The notes: generated by a model not told the origin, from the letters alone. A stretch of 53,007 bases of DNA from Halonotius terrestris (GCF_006861665.1 NZ_RKLU01000002.1:449458-502464), one strand, 5' to 3'; positions 21,956-31,324 are shown, counted from the first letter of the stretch. A program made the numbers and translations.

Positions 21956-22926
21956 GGTTTGCTGTCTGGGATGTTCTGCTGGCTGCGGTCTGGGATCGAT
22001 ACGAGTGCTGCGAGCTCTTCGGTTGAGGTGTGGAAGCGTCGGTGCCAGGAACTGAATCTACGCTGCCGGACTGCGGAGGCAAAGTCGAGGATGCGGCTCT
22101 GCAATGTGTGGATGGTTACGGCGTTGAGGTACTGCCCTGTATCCGGGTTTTCGTAGATGTTGAATGCACCAGCCAGTTCCTTCACGCGGCTTGGCGTGTA
22201 CTCCTTGCTGTTGATGAACAGGAGTCGGATAGAGGTGTAGAATCGGGTGGTACCGGCTTTGCGTTCTACGGCGTCTGCCTGTTGTTTTTCACGGGGTGTT
22301 GGTGATCGACTGTTCCACAGCTTCTGTTTCTCTTTCCTGAGGTACCCGATGCGCTGGTATGTCCGCCGGTTCCTGTACCACCGCCTCACAGGTTTGCCGG
22401 CAACCGGTTTGAACAGTACTTGGATCACTGCCTGCGTGTTCTGCATGGCGTGACGGTGCAGTGCTCCAACCAAACTGTTGGTCGGTGGCTGATCGTAACC
22501 GGTCTGTAGAGGATACCAATCTCTTCTCCCCGAGGTGAGTATGCCGCCGCCGACCGAGTCACCTTCTGTCACCAGGAGCTGGTTGGTTCCCTCGGAGAGT
22601 TGGATTCCGTCGAGTTCGTTTTTGATTTGGCTTCGAACCTTTCGTTCAAGTCTCCTGCTCGGAACTGAGAACTGTATCTGTATGTTTTCGGGTGTGTGGC
22701 GTCGGATTTCGAATGAAATGGTTGGTGAGGTGTTCTTGAGTCCGAGCCAGCTGGTCTGGAGTTCGGTGATGCCTTTTATGAAGGTGTCCAGTGTTTCCGG
22801 GTGGTCGGCGTTGGGACTGGTTTTGACTTGGACGGTGTGCCAGCCACCAACCGGTTTAGACAGTTCTTCCGCCTGTGTTTCGGTCAGGGTTGTGTAGCAG
22901 GGCAGGAGGCGTTTTACCGGGTTCAT
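21952..22926 (-). CDS. Unknown T4SS-operon protein (324 aa)
   Basis: A 324-residue protein with no membrane helix and no recognised catalytic motif. The sequence is basic for a haloarchaeon, especially in the centre (RWYRNRRTYQRIGYLRKE). The N-terminal 110 residues (WHTVQVKTSPNADHP; SFEIRRHTPENIQIQFSVPS) look like a beta/alpha domain similar to the N-terminal part of VirB4-like proteins, so it could be a detached VirB4 N-domain or a DNA-binding adapter. It overlaps both neighbours by four bases, so a structural role in the transfer machine is likely. Confidence 0.75.
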   Translation of the reverse strand: MNPVKRLLPCYTTLTETQAEELSKPVGGWHTVQVKTSPNADHPETLDTFIKGITELQTSWLGLKNTSPTISFEIRRHTPENIQIQFSVPSRRLERKVRSQIKNELDGIQLSEGTNQLLVTEGDSVGGGILTSGRRDWYPLQTGYDQPPTNSLVGALHRHAMQNTQAVIQVLFKPVAGKPVRRWYRNRRTYQRIGYLRKEKQKLWNSRSPTPREKQQADAVERKAGTTRFYTSIRLLFINSKEYTPSRVKELAGAFNIYENPDTGQYLNAVTIHTLQSRILDFASAVRQRRFSSWHRRFHTSTEELAALVSIPDRSQQNIPDSKP

Positions 22927-25061
22927 GCCTGTTCGCCTCCCTGTATGACTGCGTGTTCTTGTGGCGTGGATTCGACTCTGAGCCGTGTTTTGATTCTGCC
23001 GGAGACGTGGAGTAGTGCTTCGCTGTACGGTGATTCTGTCCCGGTTCGTAGTTCGTATAGTTCCTGTTTTTCGCGTTGTGACAGGTTGAAGTAGTCTACT
23101 ACTGATTCTGGGACTCTGTCGTGCCGCATGAAGATTTTGCCGGGCATGTTGTCGAGGATTTCTCGTCCTTCCCGGCTGTGAGTGAAGTGTGAGGCGTTCT
23201 GCGTGATCAGGGTGATTGCGGTGTTGGTGTCACGTCCTTCGAGAACAAACTGGTTCAGGACCCTGCGACCGTCCTCATCGTTGAGTAAAATACGGGCTTC
23301 ATCAACGAGAACAAGTGTCCTTTCTTGGTCTTGGCTAACGCTGCTGTAGACTTGTTCGACGGCGTCGGTCAGCAGTTCGACGTTCTCGCTTTGCCCACGC
23401 TCACTTACTGATAGACAGGTGGCTTGATTATCGAGACTGTAATCTGTGGTTTCTTCGAGTGTTTCTACGTTGCCGCCGAGTGATTGGATTAGGTGTTTGT
23501 ATTCCTGTTTGGGATCGACGACGATGATTTTCAGGTCTTGGTAGATGAGTGCGGATCGCAGCAGTTCGATCTTGGCGGCGTAGCTTTTGCCGGAGCCGAC
23601 TGCTCCCATTCGTGCCATGCTGTGGCTGCTCCAGTTGAATCGGTTGAGGAGTACCGGGTTGCCGCTGTAGGTGTCTGCGCCGTAGATGATGCCGGTGTCT
23701 TCGGTGTTTTGTGTGGCGAAGGGGAAGCCTGCGGCTGCGCTGCTGGATGGGACGAGCAGTGAGTGGTTTAACGGGTTTCTGTACAGCGGTGAACTGGTTT
23801 TGTAGGCTTGATCGGTTCTGAGAACCGGTTGACTGTATTCGAATCTGAGTGTGTCTAACCGGTTGCACACCTTTTCGAAGGTTTGCCCCGCCCTCTCCTT
23901 CTTCGGGTGGTGAACGGTGAGGTATGCGCTGTATTCGACGGGATGTGCTTCTTTCTCCGCCAGCAGGTTGAGGAACTGGTTGGCGTCTTCGAGCAGTGAT
24001 TCAAGTTTGTTGGTTCCTCTGTGTCCGCCGGCGAGCAGCGAGTCGATCTCCGCATTCAGTTTTTCCGCGACCCGGTTCAGTTTCTTGACTGCTTTACTGG
24101 TGTTACACGGTTCAATCACTTGGACGGTGTCAACCATGCCACGGATTCGAAGCAGCTGTACTGGCCACGCCAAGTCAATTTTAGACGGGTATTCGTCCAG
24201 TTGAATCGTCTTCCTGTACTGACCGCCCTGTGTTGTCCACTGTGGCGACGGATTCGGCGTAGTGTGTTTCTCGGCGGATGTGAATTGGGTTAGTTGGGTG
24301 TCTGTGAGGCGTTCTGCGTTGAGGTCTGAGGTGTTGAGTGCTTCCAGTACTTCGCGGCATCGGCTATCGAGTTCGCTTCGCAGTGCTTCGTCATTCTCCG
24401 ATTTGACGCCGTCTCCGAGGTACTCGCTGTATTTTTCTTGTAGGAAGCTGAGTCCGTCTTGTTCGACGTGGACTACGATGTAGTGCTGTGTCAGGGTCAG
24501 CTCTTGATTCTCGAACTCTTCGCAGAACTCGACGTAGTCAGTTTTCAATAGTTCGCTGCTGGATTCGCAGCTTTCCAAGTGGTCGAGGTATTTGTCGAGA
24601 TCTAACCGTTTTTGCCGTGAGTGGATTTGAACTGGGTAGTTCACCGTCTCGATGAACTCTTGGTACAGGTTGTGGACTGCTCCCTGCTCGGCACCGGTCT
24701 TCAAGTCGAGATTGGTGGGCTCTATCCTGATGACTGTGCCCAGTCCGCCTTCCCCGGTTCTGAACGCGTTTTCTTCGACCTCACCCGTCAATGAATCCGA
24801 GCTGTCTGCTTTCTTCTCCAACTGCCTCTTTCCGATCAGCCAGCGTGCGGTGTGGAAGACGTGACCGTCTAACGGGCGTCCGTATGGTTTCCAGAAGAAC
24901 CATACAAGGCTGATCAGTACTCCGGCGGCGATCCCGACCAGGTTTTGGGTGAGGACGCCTGGAACCAGTGGTAGGGAGATTCGAGCCAGGTCTTTGGCTT
25001 TGATTCTGCCGAACAGCCGCATCGGGACTTCGAGGTCTCCTGGCATCCAGACCGGCTTCAT
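22923..25061 (-). CDS. VirB4-like conjugation ATPase with N-terminal membrane segment
   Basis: A 712-residue VirB4/TraC-type ATPase. The N-terminus (1-70) has hydrophobic stretches (LVPGVLTQNLVGIAAG, VLISLVWFFW) reminiscent of a VirB3/PrgI-like fusion. The ATPase core contains MGAVGSGKSYAAK (Walker A), IIVVDPKQEY, LVLVDEARILL (Walker B) and the LITQNASHF motif. VirB4 powers assembly of the mating channel and is the hallmark gene of conjugative systems. Overlaps the upstream gene by one base (TGATG) and the downstream by four. Confidence 0.88.
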   Translation of the reverse strand: MKPVWMPGDLEVPMRLFGRIKAKDLARISLPLVPGVLTQNLVGIAAGVLISLVWFFWKPYGRPLDGHVFHTARWLIGKRQLEKKADSSDSLTGEVEENAFRTGEGGLGTVIRIEPTNLDLKTGAEQGAVHNLYQEFIETVNYPVQIHSRQKRLDLDKYLDHLESCESSSELLKTDYVEFCEEFENQELTLTQHYIVVHVEQDGLSFLQEKYSEYLGDGVKSENDEALRSELDSRCREVLEALNTSDLNAERLTDTQLTQFTSAEKHTTPNPSPQWTTQGGQYRKTIQLDEYPSKIDLAWPVQLLRIRGMVDTVQVIEPCNTSKAVKKLNRVAEKLNAEIDSLLAGGHRGTNKLESLLEDANQFLNLLAEKEAHPVEYSAYLTVHHPKKERAGQTFEKVCNRLDTLRFEYSQPVLRTDQAYKTSSPLYRNPLNHSLLVPSSSAAAGFPFATQNTEDTGIIYGADTYSGNPVLLNRFNWSSHSMARMGAVGSGKSYAAKIELLRSALIYQDLKIIVVDPKQEYKHLIQSLGGNVETLEETTDYSLDNQATCLSVSERGQSENVELLTDAVEQVYSSVSQDQERTLVLVDEARILLNDEDGRRVLNQFVLEGRDTNTAITLITQNASHFTHSREGREILDNMPGKIFMRHDRVPESVVDYFNLSQREKQELYELRTGTESPYSEALLHVSGRIKTRLRVESTPQEHAVIQGGEQA

Positions 25062-26128
25062 CAGTCGTCACCTCCGACAACCGAGTCTCTGTAGTCTGGT
25101 TTGTTTCCGTGCTGTTTGAGGCGTTCCTGCCGGTAGCGATGCCAGTCTCTCTGCCGTTTCTCGCGGCGTTTCGCGCGTTTCCGTTTTTTCCAACGTGTTT
25201 TGACGCTGCCTGTGACTGCGTATGCTTGTCCGACGACGGCTTGGCTGGCTCCGTAGAGTTGGTAGGGTACGAGGATCAGGAGTACTGCGGAAGCCATTCC
25301 GAATATCCAGTTTGCGATGGATTGTCCGAGGTTGGCTCCTTGTCCTGACATCAGTGTGAATGTGAATTTGAGGACGATCATGTCGAGCGGTGCCATCATC
25401 AACGCGGTGAACCAGCCGGCGATGAACGAGTCGGCGTAGCGTTTGACTTTCGGCAGGCTCCATCCCAAAGCGAGTAACGGGCTGATGGCGGCGATGAACA
25501 TCAGGTAGGCTGATCGGACTACGAATATCAGGACAACAACCAGCAACAGCCATGAATTGATGACCCAGACGATGGCGATGGTTGCGGCAGTCCCGTACAT
25601 CTCACCTATCGAAGTCTCCAGTATATCCGGTCTGAACGCGTAGGTCAGTGCGTTAGCCAAGTCAATCTGATACTGGAGCAGCGGCAAAGCTACTGAGGCG
25701 AATACCAGTGCCGCGATCACACGCGGAAGAATTATCCTGACCTCCCGGTAGCTCACACCGAGGACAGGACCGATCATATGCAGTAAGCCGGCAGCCATGA
25801 ACGCCAAGGTCGCCAACAGGTATGAGATCAAAAGTGATTGCTGGTAGACCTCTTCGACGGCAGGGTTCGGGTATACATCCGGCGTATGCAGTAGTAGGGT
25901 GGCGAGGATCGAGACCAGCATGTTCAACAACGCGAGGAAAGGATCGAACAACACTGATCTTACAACGCTTTCCAGTGTTTCATCCCAGCTGTCGGTGAAG
26001 CTGCTGAGTTCGTCAAACAGGTTATCAATCGAATCAGCTATCCCACCGTTGTCTGTGTCTGTTTGAGCCGTTGCTGGGGTCGAACAGAGGAGAACCACCG
26101 CTGCCAAGATGAAGAGGTGTTTCTTCAT
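25061..26128 (-). CDS. VirB6/TrbL-like polytopic membrane protein
   Basis: A 355-residue protein with a signal peptide (MKKHLFILAAVVLLCSTPATAQ) and about seven hydrophobic segments between residues 65 and 300 (e.g. LLISYLLATLAFMAAGLLHM, VIAALVFASVALPLL, IAIVWVINSWLLLVVVLIF). The C-terminus is strongly basic (RWKKRKRAKRREKRQRDW). This matches the inner-membrane channel component VirB6/TrbL. It starts on the stop of the pilin-like gene (TGATG), indicating tight coupling. Confidence 0.82.
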   Translation of the reverse strand: MKKHLFILAAVVLLCSTPATAQTDTDNGGIADSIDNLFDELSSFTDSWDETLESVVRSVLFDPFLALLNMLVSILATLLLHTPDVYPNPAVEEVYQQSLLISYLLATLAFMAAGLLHMIGPVLGVSYREVRIILPRVIAALVFASVALPLLQYQIDLANALTYAFRPDILETSIGEMYGTAATIAIVWVINSWLLLVVVLIFVVRSAYLMFIAAISPLLALGWSLPKVKRYADSFIAGWFTALMMAPLDMIVLKFTFTLMSGQGANLGQSIANWIFGMASAVLLILVPYQLYGASQAVVGQAYAVTGSVKTRWKKRKRAKRREKRQRDWHRYRQERLKQHGNKPDYRDSVVGGDD

Positions 26129-26484
26129 CAGCAGATTGCACCTCCCATCTGAGAGACAAGGTAGGAGACAATCATATTGGCAGACAACAGCAGGACTACA
26201 CCGATGAACACGTTCTTGGCTACACCTTTCCCACGTCGAGTCCAGTCTTCTCCCGGCAGCATCAGAAAGATACCAGCCGTCAGGAACCCGATAGTGCCGA
26301 TACTGACACCTGCGAGGAAGGCAAGTTCACCGAGGCTGTGAAGCAAATTGATTAACGGTGAAAGCGAGTCGGGTGGTGTGCAATCCAAGCTGCTGTGTGC
26401 TGCTGCTACAGGCTGGACGATGAGCAGAACCGATGCGAGTGCCGGTGAGAGCGTTGCCACTCTCCGAACTATTTTACTGGACAT
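26128..26484 (-). CDS. VirB2/TrbC-like pilin-type protein
   Basis: A 118-residue protein with a leader/hydrophobic N-terminus (about 11-28, ending VAAAHS) and two closely spaced hydrophobic helices (LAFLAGVSIGTIGFLTAGIF; VFIGVVLLLSANMIVSYLV) separated by a basic loop PGEDWTRRGK. This is the layout of VirB2-type cyclic or membrane pilins. It is the first gene of the operon, with a good RBS, GGAGGT, ten bases before ATG 26484. The paired Cys residues (C36 and the C-terminal Cys) could form a disulfide. Confidence 0.78.
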   Translation of the reverse strand: MSSKIVRRVATLSPALASVLLIVQPVAAAHSSLDCTPPDSLSPLINLLHSLGELAFLAGVSIGTIGFLTAGIFLMLPGEDWTRRGKGVAKNVFIGVVLLLSANMIVSYLVSQMGGAIC

Positions 26485-26579
26485 GTCTGTCGTTGACCTC
26501 CAAGCCCTGTTTCAAGGCTGCAAACCGCGTCTCACAGCCATTCTATGGGGCTTGGCAGGCTGGACTAAGGCTGGGATTA

Positions 26580-26590
26580 TGATAATTAAA
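26580..26590 (-). promoter_or_regulatory. Possible TATA box of the T4SS-like operon
   Basis: On the minus strand the AT-rich TTTTAATTATC lies about 100 bases before ATG 26484, predicting a leader of about 70 bases consistent with the Shine-Dalgarno GGAGGT. The divergent 26485-26737 interval contains no other clear feature. Confidence 0.35.
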
Positions 26591-26737
26591 ACTAATTTAT
26601 GGCTCTGGAACGGGTTCGATTTTTAGAAACAGTTGAATGACAGAAGAAGGGGTTGGTAGAGAGATAGGGTTAATCCGGAAAAGTCAGTTCATTGGATTTG
26701 CATAATGGTTATTTGATGACATGGTTTGTTTTGGGGT

Positions 26738-27193
26738 ATGGATGTTGATTATGAGTTGATTAGGACTCGGGAAGTTAGGTCGCAGAAGAAGATTAATTTT
26801 CCTGACAAGGTTCAGCGTAATGTTTCCTTTGAGCACAGAGCACATGGAGAGTCTGTTGAATGGCATTATGAGGAGAATGAGGGTGTGGCTGTCATTTCAA
26901 ATGATAGGTTGAGCGACGAGAGATATGTTCATATCAAGCGAGCGAACGTGATGGATGATGGTGTTAATATACGCCCTCCAAATGACCTTATCGAAGATCT
27001 TAGCAGACCTATCTACAAAGGTATGACTACTGTTTATTTGGCGCATGAGGATATGCTGGAAGGTGATATCAGGTCGGTTTATCTTTTGACCGAGAGTCAG
27101 GCATTTACTCTAATTGGTGAAAGAACGGATGACTCAAAGGAGCTGAGGGAAGTACTGTCAAACACACCAAGGTTCCTACCTATCCCGGAATGA
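26738..27193 (+). CDS. Hypothetical protein coupled to M48 protease (151 aa)
   Basis: A 151-residue soluble protein (starts MDVDYELIRTREVRS), beta-rich and without recognised motifs. The ATG 26738 start is preferred over TTG 26726. The stop overlaps the ATG of the membrane protease gene (27190), so the pair is translated together; it may be a substrate, inhibitor or chaperone of the protease. It is divergent from the T4SS-like operon. Confidence 0.7.
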   Translation: MDVDYELIRTREVRSQKKINFPDKVQRNVSFEHRAHGESVEWHYEENEGVAVISNDRLSDERYVHIKRANVMDDGVNIRPPNDLIEDLSRPIYKGMTTVYLAHEDMLEGDIRSVYLLTESQAFTLIGERTDDSKELREVLSNTPRFLPIPE

Positions 27194-29148
27194 GAATCAG
27201 CAGACAAGTATGGAGTCCTGAAAACACGTTTAATGAGGCTGCTGAATCTAAACTAACTGGTTCTTTCGGAGAGCCTGATGAAGAAGGAGATCTGCTGAAA
27301 TGGTCTCAAAAAAAATTGCTTGGTCTACACCGTCAGGAAATCGTTTTCAATACTGGTGAGTGTGAAGTTACGGTAAGTACTGAGGCAAACCGGTTTCTGT
27401 ATTTCCTTGTTGTAGGTCTTCCATTGGTGTTTTCAGCTTTATTGTTGTCCTCGAACTTTGGCTTGGGCGGTATTCGAGTAATATTTTTGTTCTTGATTTA
27501 TGCAGGTGTCTCGTATTGGCTGTTTACTCCTGGTCGTATTGAGTGTTTAGAGGAGCTTGCTATTTTGTCAGAACAAGAAGATAATTCATTGCCTTTCCTA
27601 TTGATAGGCAGTGGACTTCTCTTGATGTGGTATAAGTTTCAAATTTTATATCCAACCGGTTTAGTTAGCAGGTTTATGATACTTATATTTATTATTTTCT
27701 TGGGCTATTCCCTCAGCTATAATTTGATTCCGTTTGTTTCGGTGAATCCTGGTTTGAGAATCTTAGCGACACCTGTCACAGCCCTGTTTTGGTTGATGAT
27801 CCCACCAATTCTCTTCGTTGTCTTTGCATTCCAACCAGGTTATTTATATCTCAAATCTAATTTCCATCAGTCTATTTTCCAGAATATGACTTTGACGAGG
27901 TATAATGCGAGTATAATTACAGATATGTATGGTAGTATTCCTTCGATAGAGGCTATTGATCTCTTGGTGGCTCAGAGGTCTTTAGAATTTTTCATGATTA
28001 TGATTTTGTTGATTATATTAGTATTAGTTTTGATGGCTGTTCAGGCTAAAAGACAACTTTCCAGTTTTAATTCGATTAATGTCACTAGTTTTGAATCTTC
28101 AAAGCTGAGATCGGCTGCTTTTGCCGTATTTTTCACTTCAAACATTGCAGTCTTGGTGACGGTGATACCGGCTGCTGCTATCCTATTTTACGGTGTTTTT
28201 GAACAGTTTCCTTTCAGTGGAATTGACCTGTTATACACTCAGGCGTTCACATATCAACCGCTTGAGTTTCAGATAGAGACTGCACGCTTTGTGAACAATA
28301 CGTCTGTTACTGAACCGGTGATGATTGAAGAGTCGAGACAGATTCAGCCGGAGGAATTAGTAGCTGCGAGTTATGAGGTTCTTGATACGGCATTTAGGAA
28401 CTCTGAGTTCCTTCCTCCGCGTGTTCTGTCTATCTCGTTCTTCGGTTTTTTGTTTGCACCGCAGATATTGCTTGGGAACTACTGGATGTACAGTTTATAC
28501 TCAGGTATTCGAGAAAAGTTTGGGCTACTGTTGAAGGCTGAGCAACTGGAAAGAGATTCAGACGTTGTTCCAGAGGATATTCAAGTACTGGTTATTGAAG
28601 AAGAACAGTCATCCGTTCTTGTCAACCCAATGTCTCTCCTATTTGGCTGGAGAAATTATATACTCATCAACAGGTCTGTAGAAAAAGAGCTTACATCCGA
28701 TGAGCTGGATGCTGTATTAGCTCATGAAGTATACCATATCAACCATCAGGATTTGAAAGTCAACGCAGCGGCAAAGATCATATCTTTAGGATTTGGCGGC
28801 TCTAATGCTTTACTCGCCTTCTATGATTATCCGAAGATCGAGGAAGAAGCAGATGATTACGCACGAAATAAAATAGGGGCAACTGCCACTATCGTAGCAA
28901 TCGATAAGATGGATATCCTCGCCCAACGATCTTCCGGTAAAACGATACCAGGCTTGTCGCCCGGCTTTGTCGATACCCCAGAGTTCATACAATCCGGTTG
29001 GAATTCTCTTTCAGGAATAAGAACGACACTGGATGAATACAGCAGTTCACCGTATAAACTGTTGTTCGGAAAAGTTATTCTCCACACTGCCCACTTGGAA
29101 CCAAGAGAACGGATAGCACGAATCAGACAGAACAGTCAAGATGAATAA
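27190..29148 (+). CDS. M48-family membrane zinc metalloprotease
   Basis: A 652-residue membrane protein. It has clusters of hydrophobic helices between about 70 and 430 (e.g. FLYFLVVGLPLVFSALLL, SFLMIMILL-like region around 275). The C-terminal protease domain carries HEVYH (H512, E513, H516) and the downstream EEEADDYA glutamate, the M48/HtpX zinc site. Family proteases degrade membrane proteins or activate signals. This one is larger than HtpX because of extra membrane segments and an extracytoplasmic-looking loop (about 350-410). Low-GC, adjacent to the transfer operon; it could process surface or transfer proteins, which is inference. Confidence 0.85.
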   Translation: MRISRQVWSPENTFNEAAESKLTGSFGEPDEEGDLLKWSQKKLLGLHRQEIVFNTGECEVTVSTEANRFLYFLVVGLPLVFSALLLSSNFGLGGIRVIFLFLIYAGVSYWLFTPGRIECLEELAILSEQEDNSLPFLLIGSGLLLMWYKFQILYPTGLVSRFMILIFIIFLGYSLSYNLIPFVSVNPGLRILATPVTALFWLMIPPILFVVFAFQPGYLYLKSNFHQSIFQNMTLTRYNASIITDMYGSIPSIEAIDLLVAQRSLEFFMIMILLIILVLVLMAVQAKRQLSSFNSINVTSFESSKLRSAAFAVFFTSNIAVLVTVIPAAAILFYGVFEQFPFSGIDLLYTQAFTYQPLEFQIETARFVNNTSVTEPVMIEESRQIQPEELVAASYEVLDTAFRNSEFLPPRVLSISFFGFLFAPQILLGNYWMYSLYSGIREKFGLLLKAEQLERDSDVVPEDIQVLVIEEEQSSVLVNPMSLLFGWRNYILINRSVEKELTSDELDAVLAHEVYHINHQDLKVNAAAKIISLGFGGSNALLAFYDYPKIEEEADDYARNKIGATATIVAIDKMDILAQRSSGKTIPGLSPGFVDTPEFIQSGWNSLSGIRTTLDEYSSSPYKLLFGKVILHTAHLEPRERIARIRQNSQDE

Positions 29149-29306
29149 CCAAAATATCCTCTACGATCAGTTCGACAGGATTGCCGCCAATAGTGATCCA
29201 TGATTGTTGTTAACGTACCGATAAAACTTCTATTGGAAGGTTAAGCTATTAGTTGTTCTCTTCCTACTGTTCATTTCGTTCAGGTCTTCCTAACTGATTC
29301 CGAGTG

Positions 29307-29798
29307 TTATGGGTGTATTTGATTTATTTCTGCTTCGAGTCCGTATTCTTCTAGTGCTGTTACTGCGTCTTCTGCCCGTTCAAGACCATCTTCACGATCA
29401 AGATCGTATGTGTTAATCTGCCATTGGCTTTCTGTCCCTGGAACGTACTTGATTTCTGTTCCTGGTGTGCCTGGTAGATCAGTTTCAGGTACATCTGGTT
29501 CTTCTATTTCTACACTACCTGTAACATTCCTGTAGACAAGTGATGCTGGGTCTTCTTTTCCTTGGATTACGTCCTGTATTTCGTCTCCTGCGATGTGGAC
29601 GAAGAAATTGTCGTCAGAACCAAGTTGTCCCAGTAGTTCATCTATTGCCTCTTCAGGTGTTTCTCCAGAAGTAGTCATGCCATTTGTGCGGTCTGAGTCT
29701 ATTCTGGCTTGGTATCCTGTTACGTTGTATCCGGCGGTTTCAAGAGCTTTTTGTCCTTGTTGTAGGTTATCAACCAGTTCTGTTCTAATATCTATCAT
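29307..29798 (-). CDS. Hypothetical acidic protein (163 aa)
   Basis: A 163-residue, very acidic protein (starts MIDIRTELVDNLQQGQKA) without hydrophobic segments or motifs that I recognise. The repeated element ALE(T/E)xGYxxxxxxI at the N-terminus (ALETAGYNVTGYQA) and C-terminus (ALEEYGLEAEINQI) suggests two similar helix-strand units. ATTATAAAT at 29821-29829 gives a TATA box for a leaderless start at ATG 29798. It is divergent from the DUF932 gene. The 29149-29306 interval shows nothing. Confidence 0.7.
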   Translation of the reverse strand: MIDIRTELVDNLQQGQKALETAGYNVTGYQARIDSDRTNGMTTSGETPEEAIDELLGQLGSDDNFFVHIAGDEIQDVIQGKEDPASLVYRNVTGSVEIEEPDVPETDLPGTPGTEIKYVPGTESQWQINTYDLDREDGLERAEDAVTALEEYGLEAEINQIHP

Positions 29799-29830
29799 AT
29801 TTCACTAATACATAACAAATATTATAAATA

Positions 29831-30904
29831 TTGGAAAGATATCATCGGAAACCGGGTGTATCGGTTGATACCTACCGGTTAGTATCTGTGTTCTTGGTAA
29901 GAGGTGGTTCACGAATTAGATCTGATGTGTATGTTTTCGATGGTTTGGACGAGCTTTACGAAACTGCGGAAGAGTTGCCGGTGGTTGATCGGCATGATGT
30001 CTATGCTCATCATGAAGGGAGTGATGAGTGGGAGGAGGTGCCGTACCGTGACAGTTTGTGGACTGATGATGGTAGGACGACGGGTGTGGTTTCCAGCAGT
30101 GAGGATTTCTACAATATTATTCAATACGGGGATGTGTTGGAGACGGTTGGTGATGCCATTGATCGCCACGGTATCGAACCTTCTGGCAGAGTGTCCGTCT
30201 CTCCGACCGCGCATAAGATGAGTGCGTCTGTCGAGTTCGATGGAGCCACGGTTTATGCTTCGCAGGATGATCCTGTTGATCTTGGACTCCAGATTCAGAC
30301 TGGGCACAGCGGGTTCCACGGGTTGAAGTACGATATTGGTGCGGAACGGCAAGTATGCAGTAACGGGATGACGGCTTTCATCTCCGAGCTCGGATTCGAG
30401 CAGACCCACGGTGAACCATTTCAGCCCGGCTTGGCGTACAACGCTGTTGACGCTGTGGTTGAGTCGCCGGCGGAGATCGAGCAGCGACTAGCACAGGCAC
30501 AGAACCGAGAACTATTCAACCAGGATGAAGCCCTGCTGGTGTTGATGGAGTCAGGGATTGACCGGTATTTGGAGAATCCTGTTCCGGATTTGTTGACGGC
30601 GATGCAGGACGAGGTCAGTGATCCGAATTCTCCGACGCTTTGGGAGACGTACAACGCTGCCACACGCGCACTGACACACTACACCCATGACGTGCCGGAT
30701 TACGAGGTTGCGGAGGGATTGGAGAAGGCTGCTCAGCTCTTGGAGGATGGTACGAACAGTATTCCTGATCCTGAACGGCTTGGTGAACAGGTTGTCAACA
30801 ATCGTTCCCGCCAACTGATCGAACACGGTGACTCGGAGCCGTACTGGCCTGAAGAAGAGCAAACCCTGAGAGAATTGATGCAAGAACACGAACTCACAGC
30901 ATAA
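29831..30904 (+). CDS. DUF932-like plasmid/phage protein
   Basis: A 357-residue protein resembling the DUF932 family of plasmids and phages, with the region LGLQIQTGHSGFHGLKYDIG followed by RQVCSNGM, matching the family's SNG-type core. The function of DUF932 is not established; such genes are frequent in mobile elements. The C-terminal 130 residues are helical. The start is uncertain: TTG 29831 gives the longest frame, but TATA spacing would also allow GTG 29888. It lies upstream of two eroded small genes, likely one former operon. Confidence 0.7.
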   Translation: MERYHRKPGVSVDTYRLVSVFLVRGGSRIRSDVYVFDGLDELYETAEELPVVDRHDVYAHHEGSDEWEEVPYRDSLWTDDGRTTGVVSSSEDFYNIIQYGDVLETVGDAIDRHGIEPSGRVSVSPTAHKMSASVEFDGATVYASQDDPVDLGLQIQTGHSGFHGLKYDIGAERQVCSNGMTAFISELGFEQTHGEPFQPGLAYNAVDAVVESPAEIEQRLAQAQNRELFNQDEALLVLMESGIDRYLENPVPDLLTAMQDEVSDPNSPTLWETYNAATRALTHYTHDVPDYEVAEGLEKAAQLLEDGTNSIPDPERLGEQVVNNRSRQLIEHGDSEPYWPEEEQTLRELMQEHELTA

Positions 30905-30922
30905 ACAGAGGTGATACAAATC

Positions 30923-31319
30923 ATGTCAATAAATAATAGATCTGACCTAGGAGGCGAAACGGAAAATCTTGGAGAACCGGTGCAGGTGACCTACAATCAC
31001 TGATTACGACGATGAGGAGCCAATAGCGGCTTGGGAAGCTGCTTTCCTACCAGACTGGGAGTGGGAAGCTTACGACAAGGAAGACGACGACGTGTACTTC
31101 GGACGAGTTAAATCTCCGAATACGTACGGCAGCTGGGAATACGGCTACTTCACCCAGACCCAGCTCGAAAAGGCTGGGGCTTACCGAACCGATCTTGATC
31201 CAGATGATGAGGAACCGTTGTTCCCGGATGGCGGCACTGTCGAGGAAATCGTCGGCGTCTACGAAACCGAGTTAGAAGCACTGCTCGAAAAAGAGGGTGA
31301 GTACCGATTCGACGAGTAG
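30923..31319 (+). pseudogene. Frameshifted small gene (SPxTYGSWEYGYFT family)
   Basis: A good RBS (GAGGTGATA, 30910-30918) precedes ATG 30923, but that frame stops after 26 codons at TGA 31001. Another frame, open from 30990 without an early start codon, encodes a plausible continuation (DYDDEEPIAAWEAAFL, SPNTYGSWEYGYFTQTQLEK) to TAG 31319. A single indel near 30990-31000 would restore a protein of about 131 residues. A downstream GTG at 31092 could give a 75-residue product. The family is unnamed to me. Either a real frameshift, a sequencing error or programmed shifting explains it. Confidence 0.6.
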
Positions 31320-31324
31320 ACGAC

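Noticed and set aside
20051-22305. Several plus-strand open frames opposite the VirD4-like gene and its neighbour
   Set aside because: They are shadows: the minus-strand genes have clear ATPase motifs and coupled junctions.
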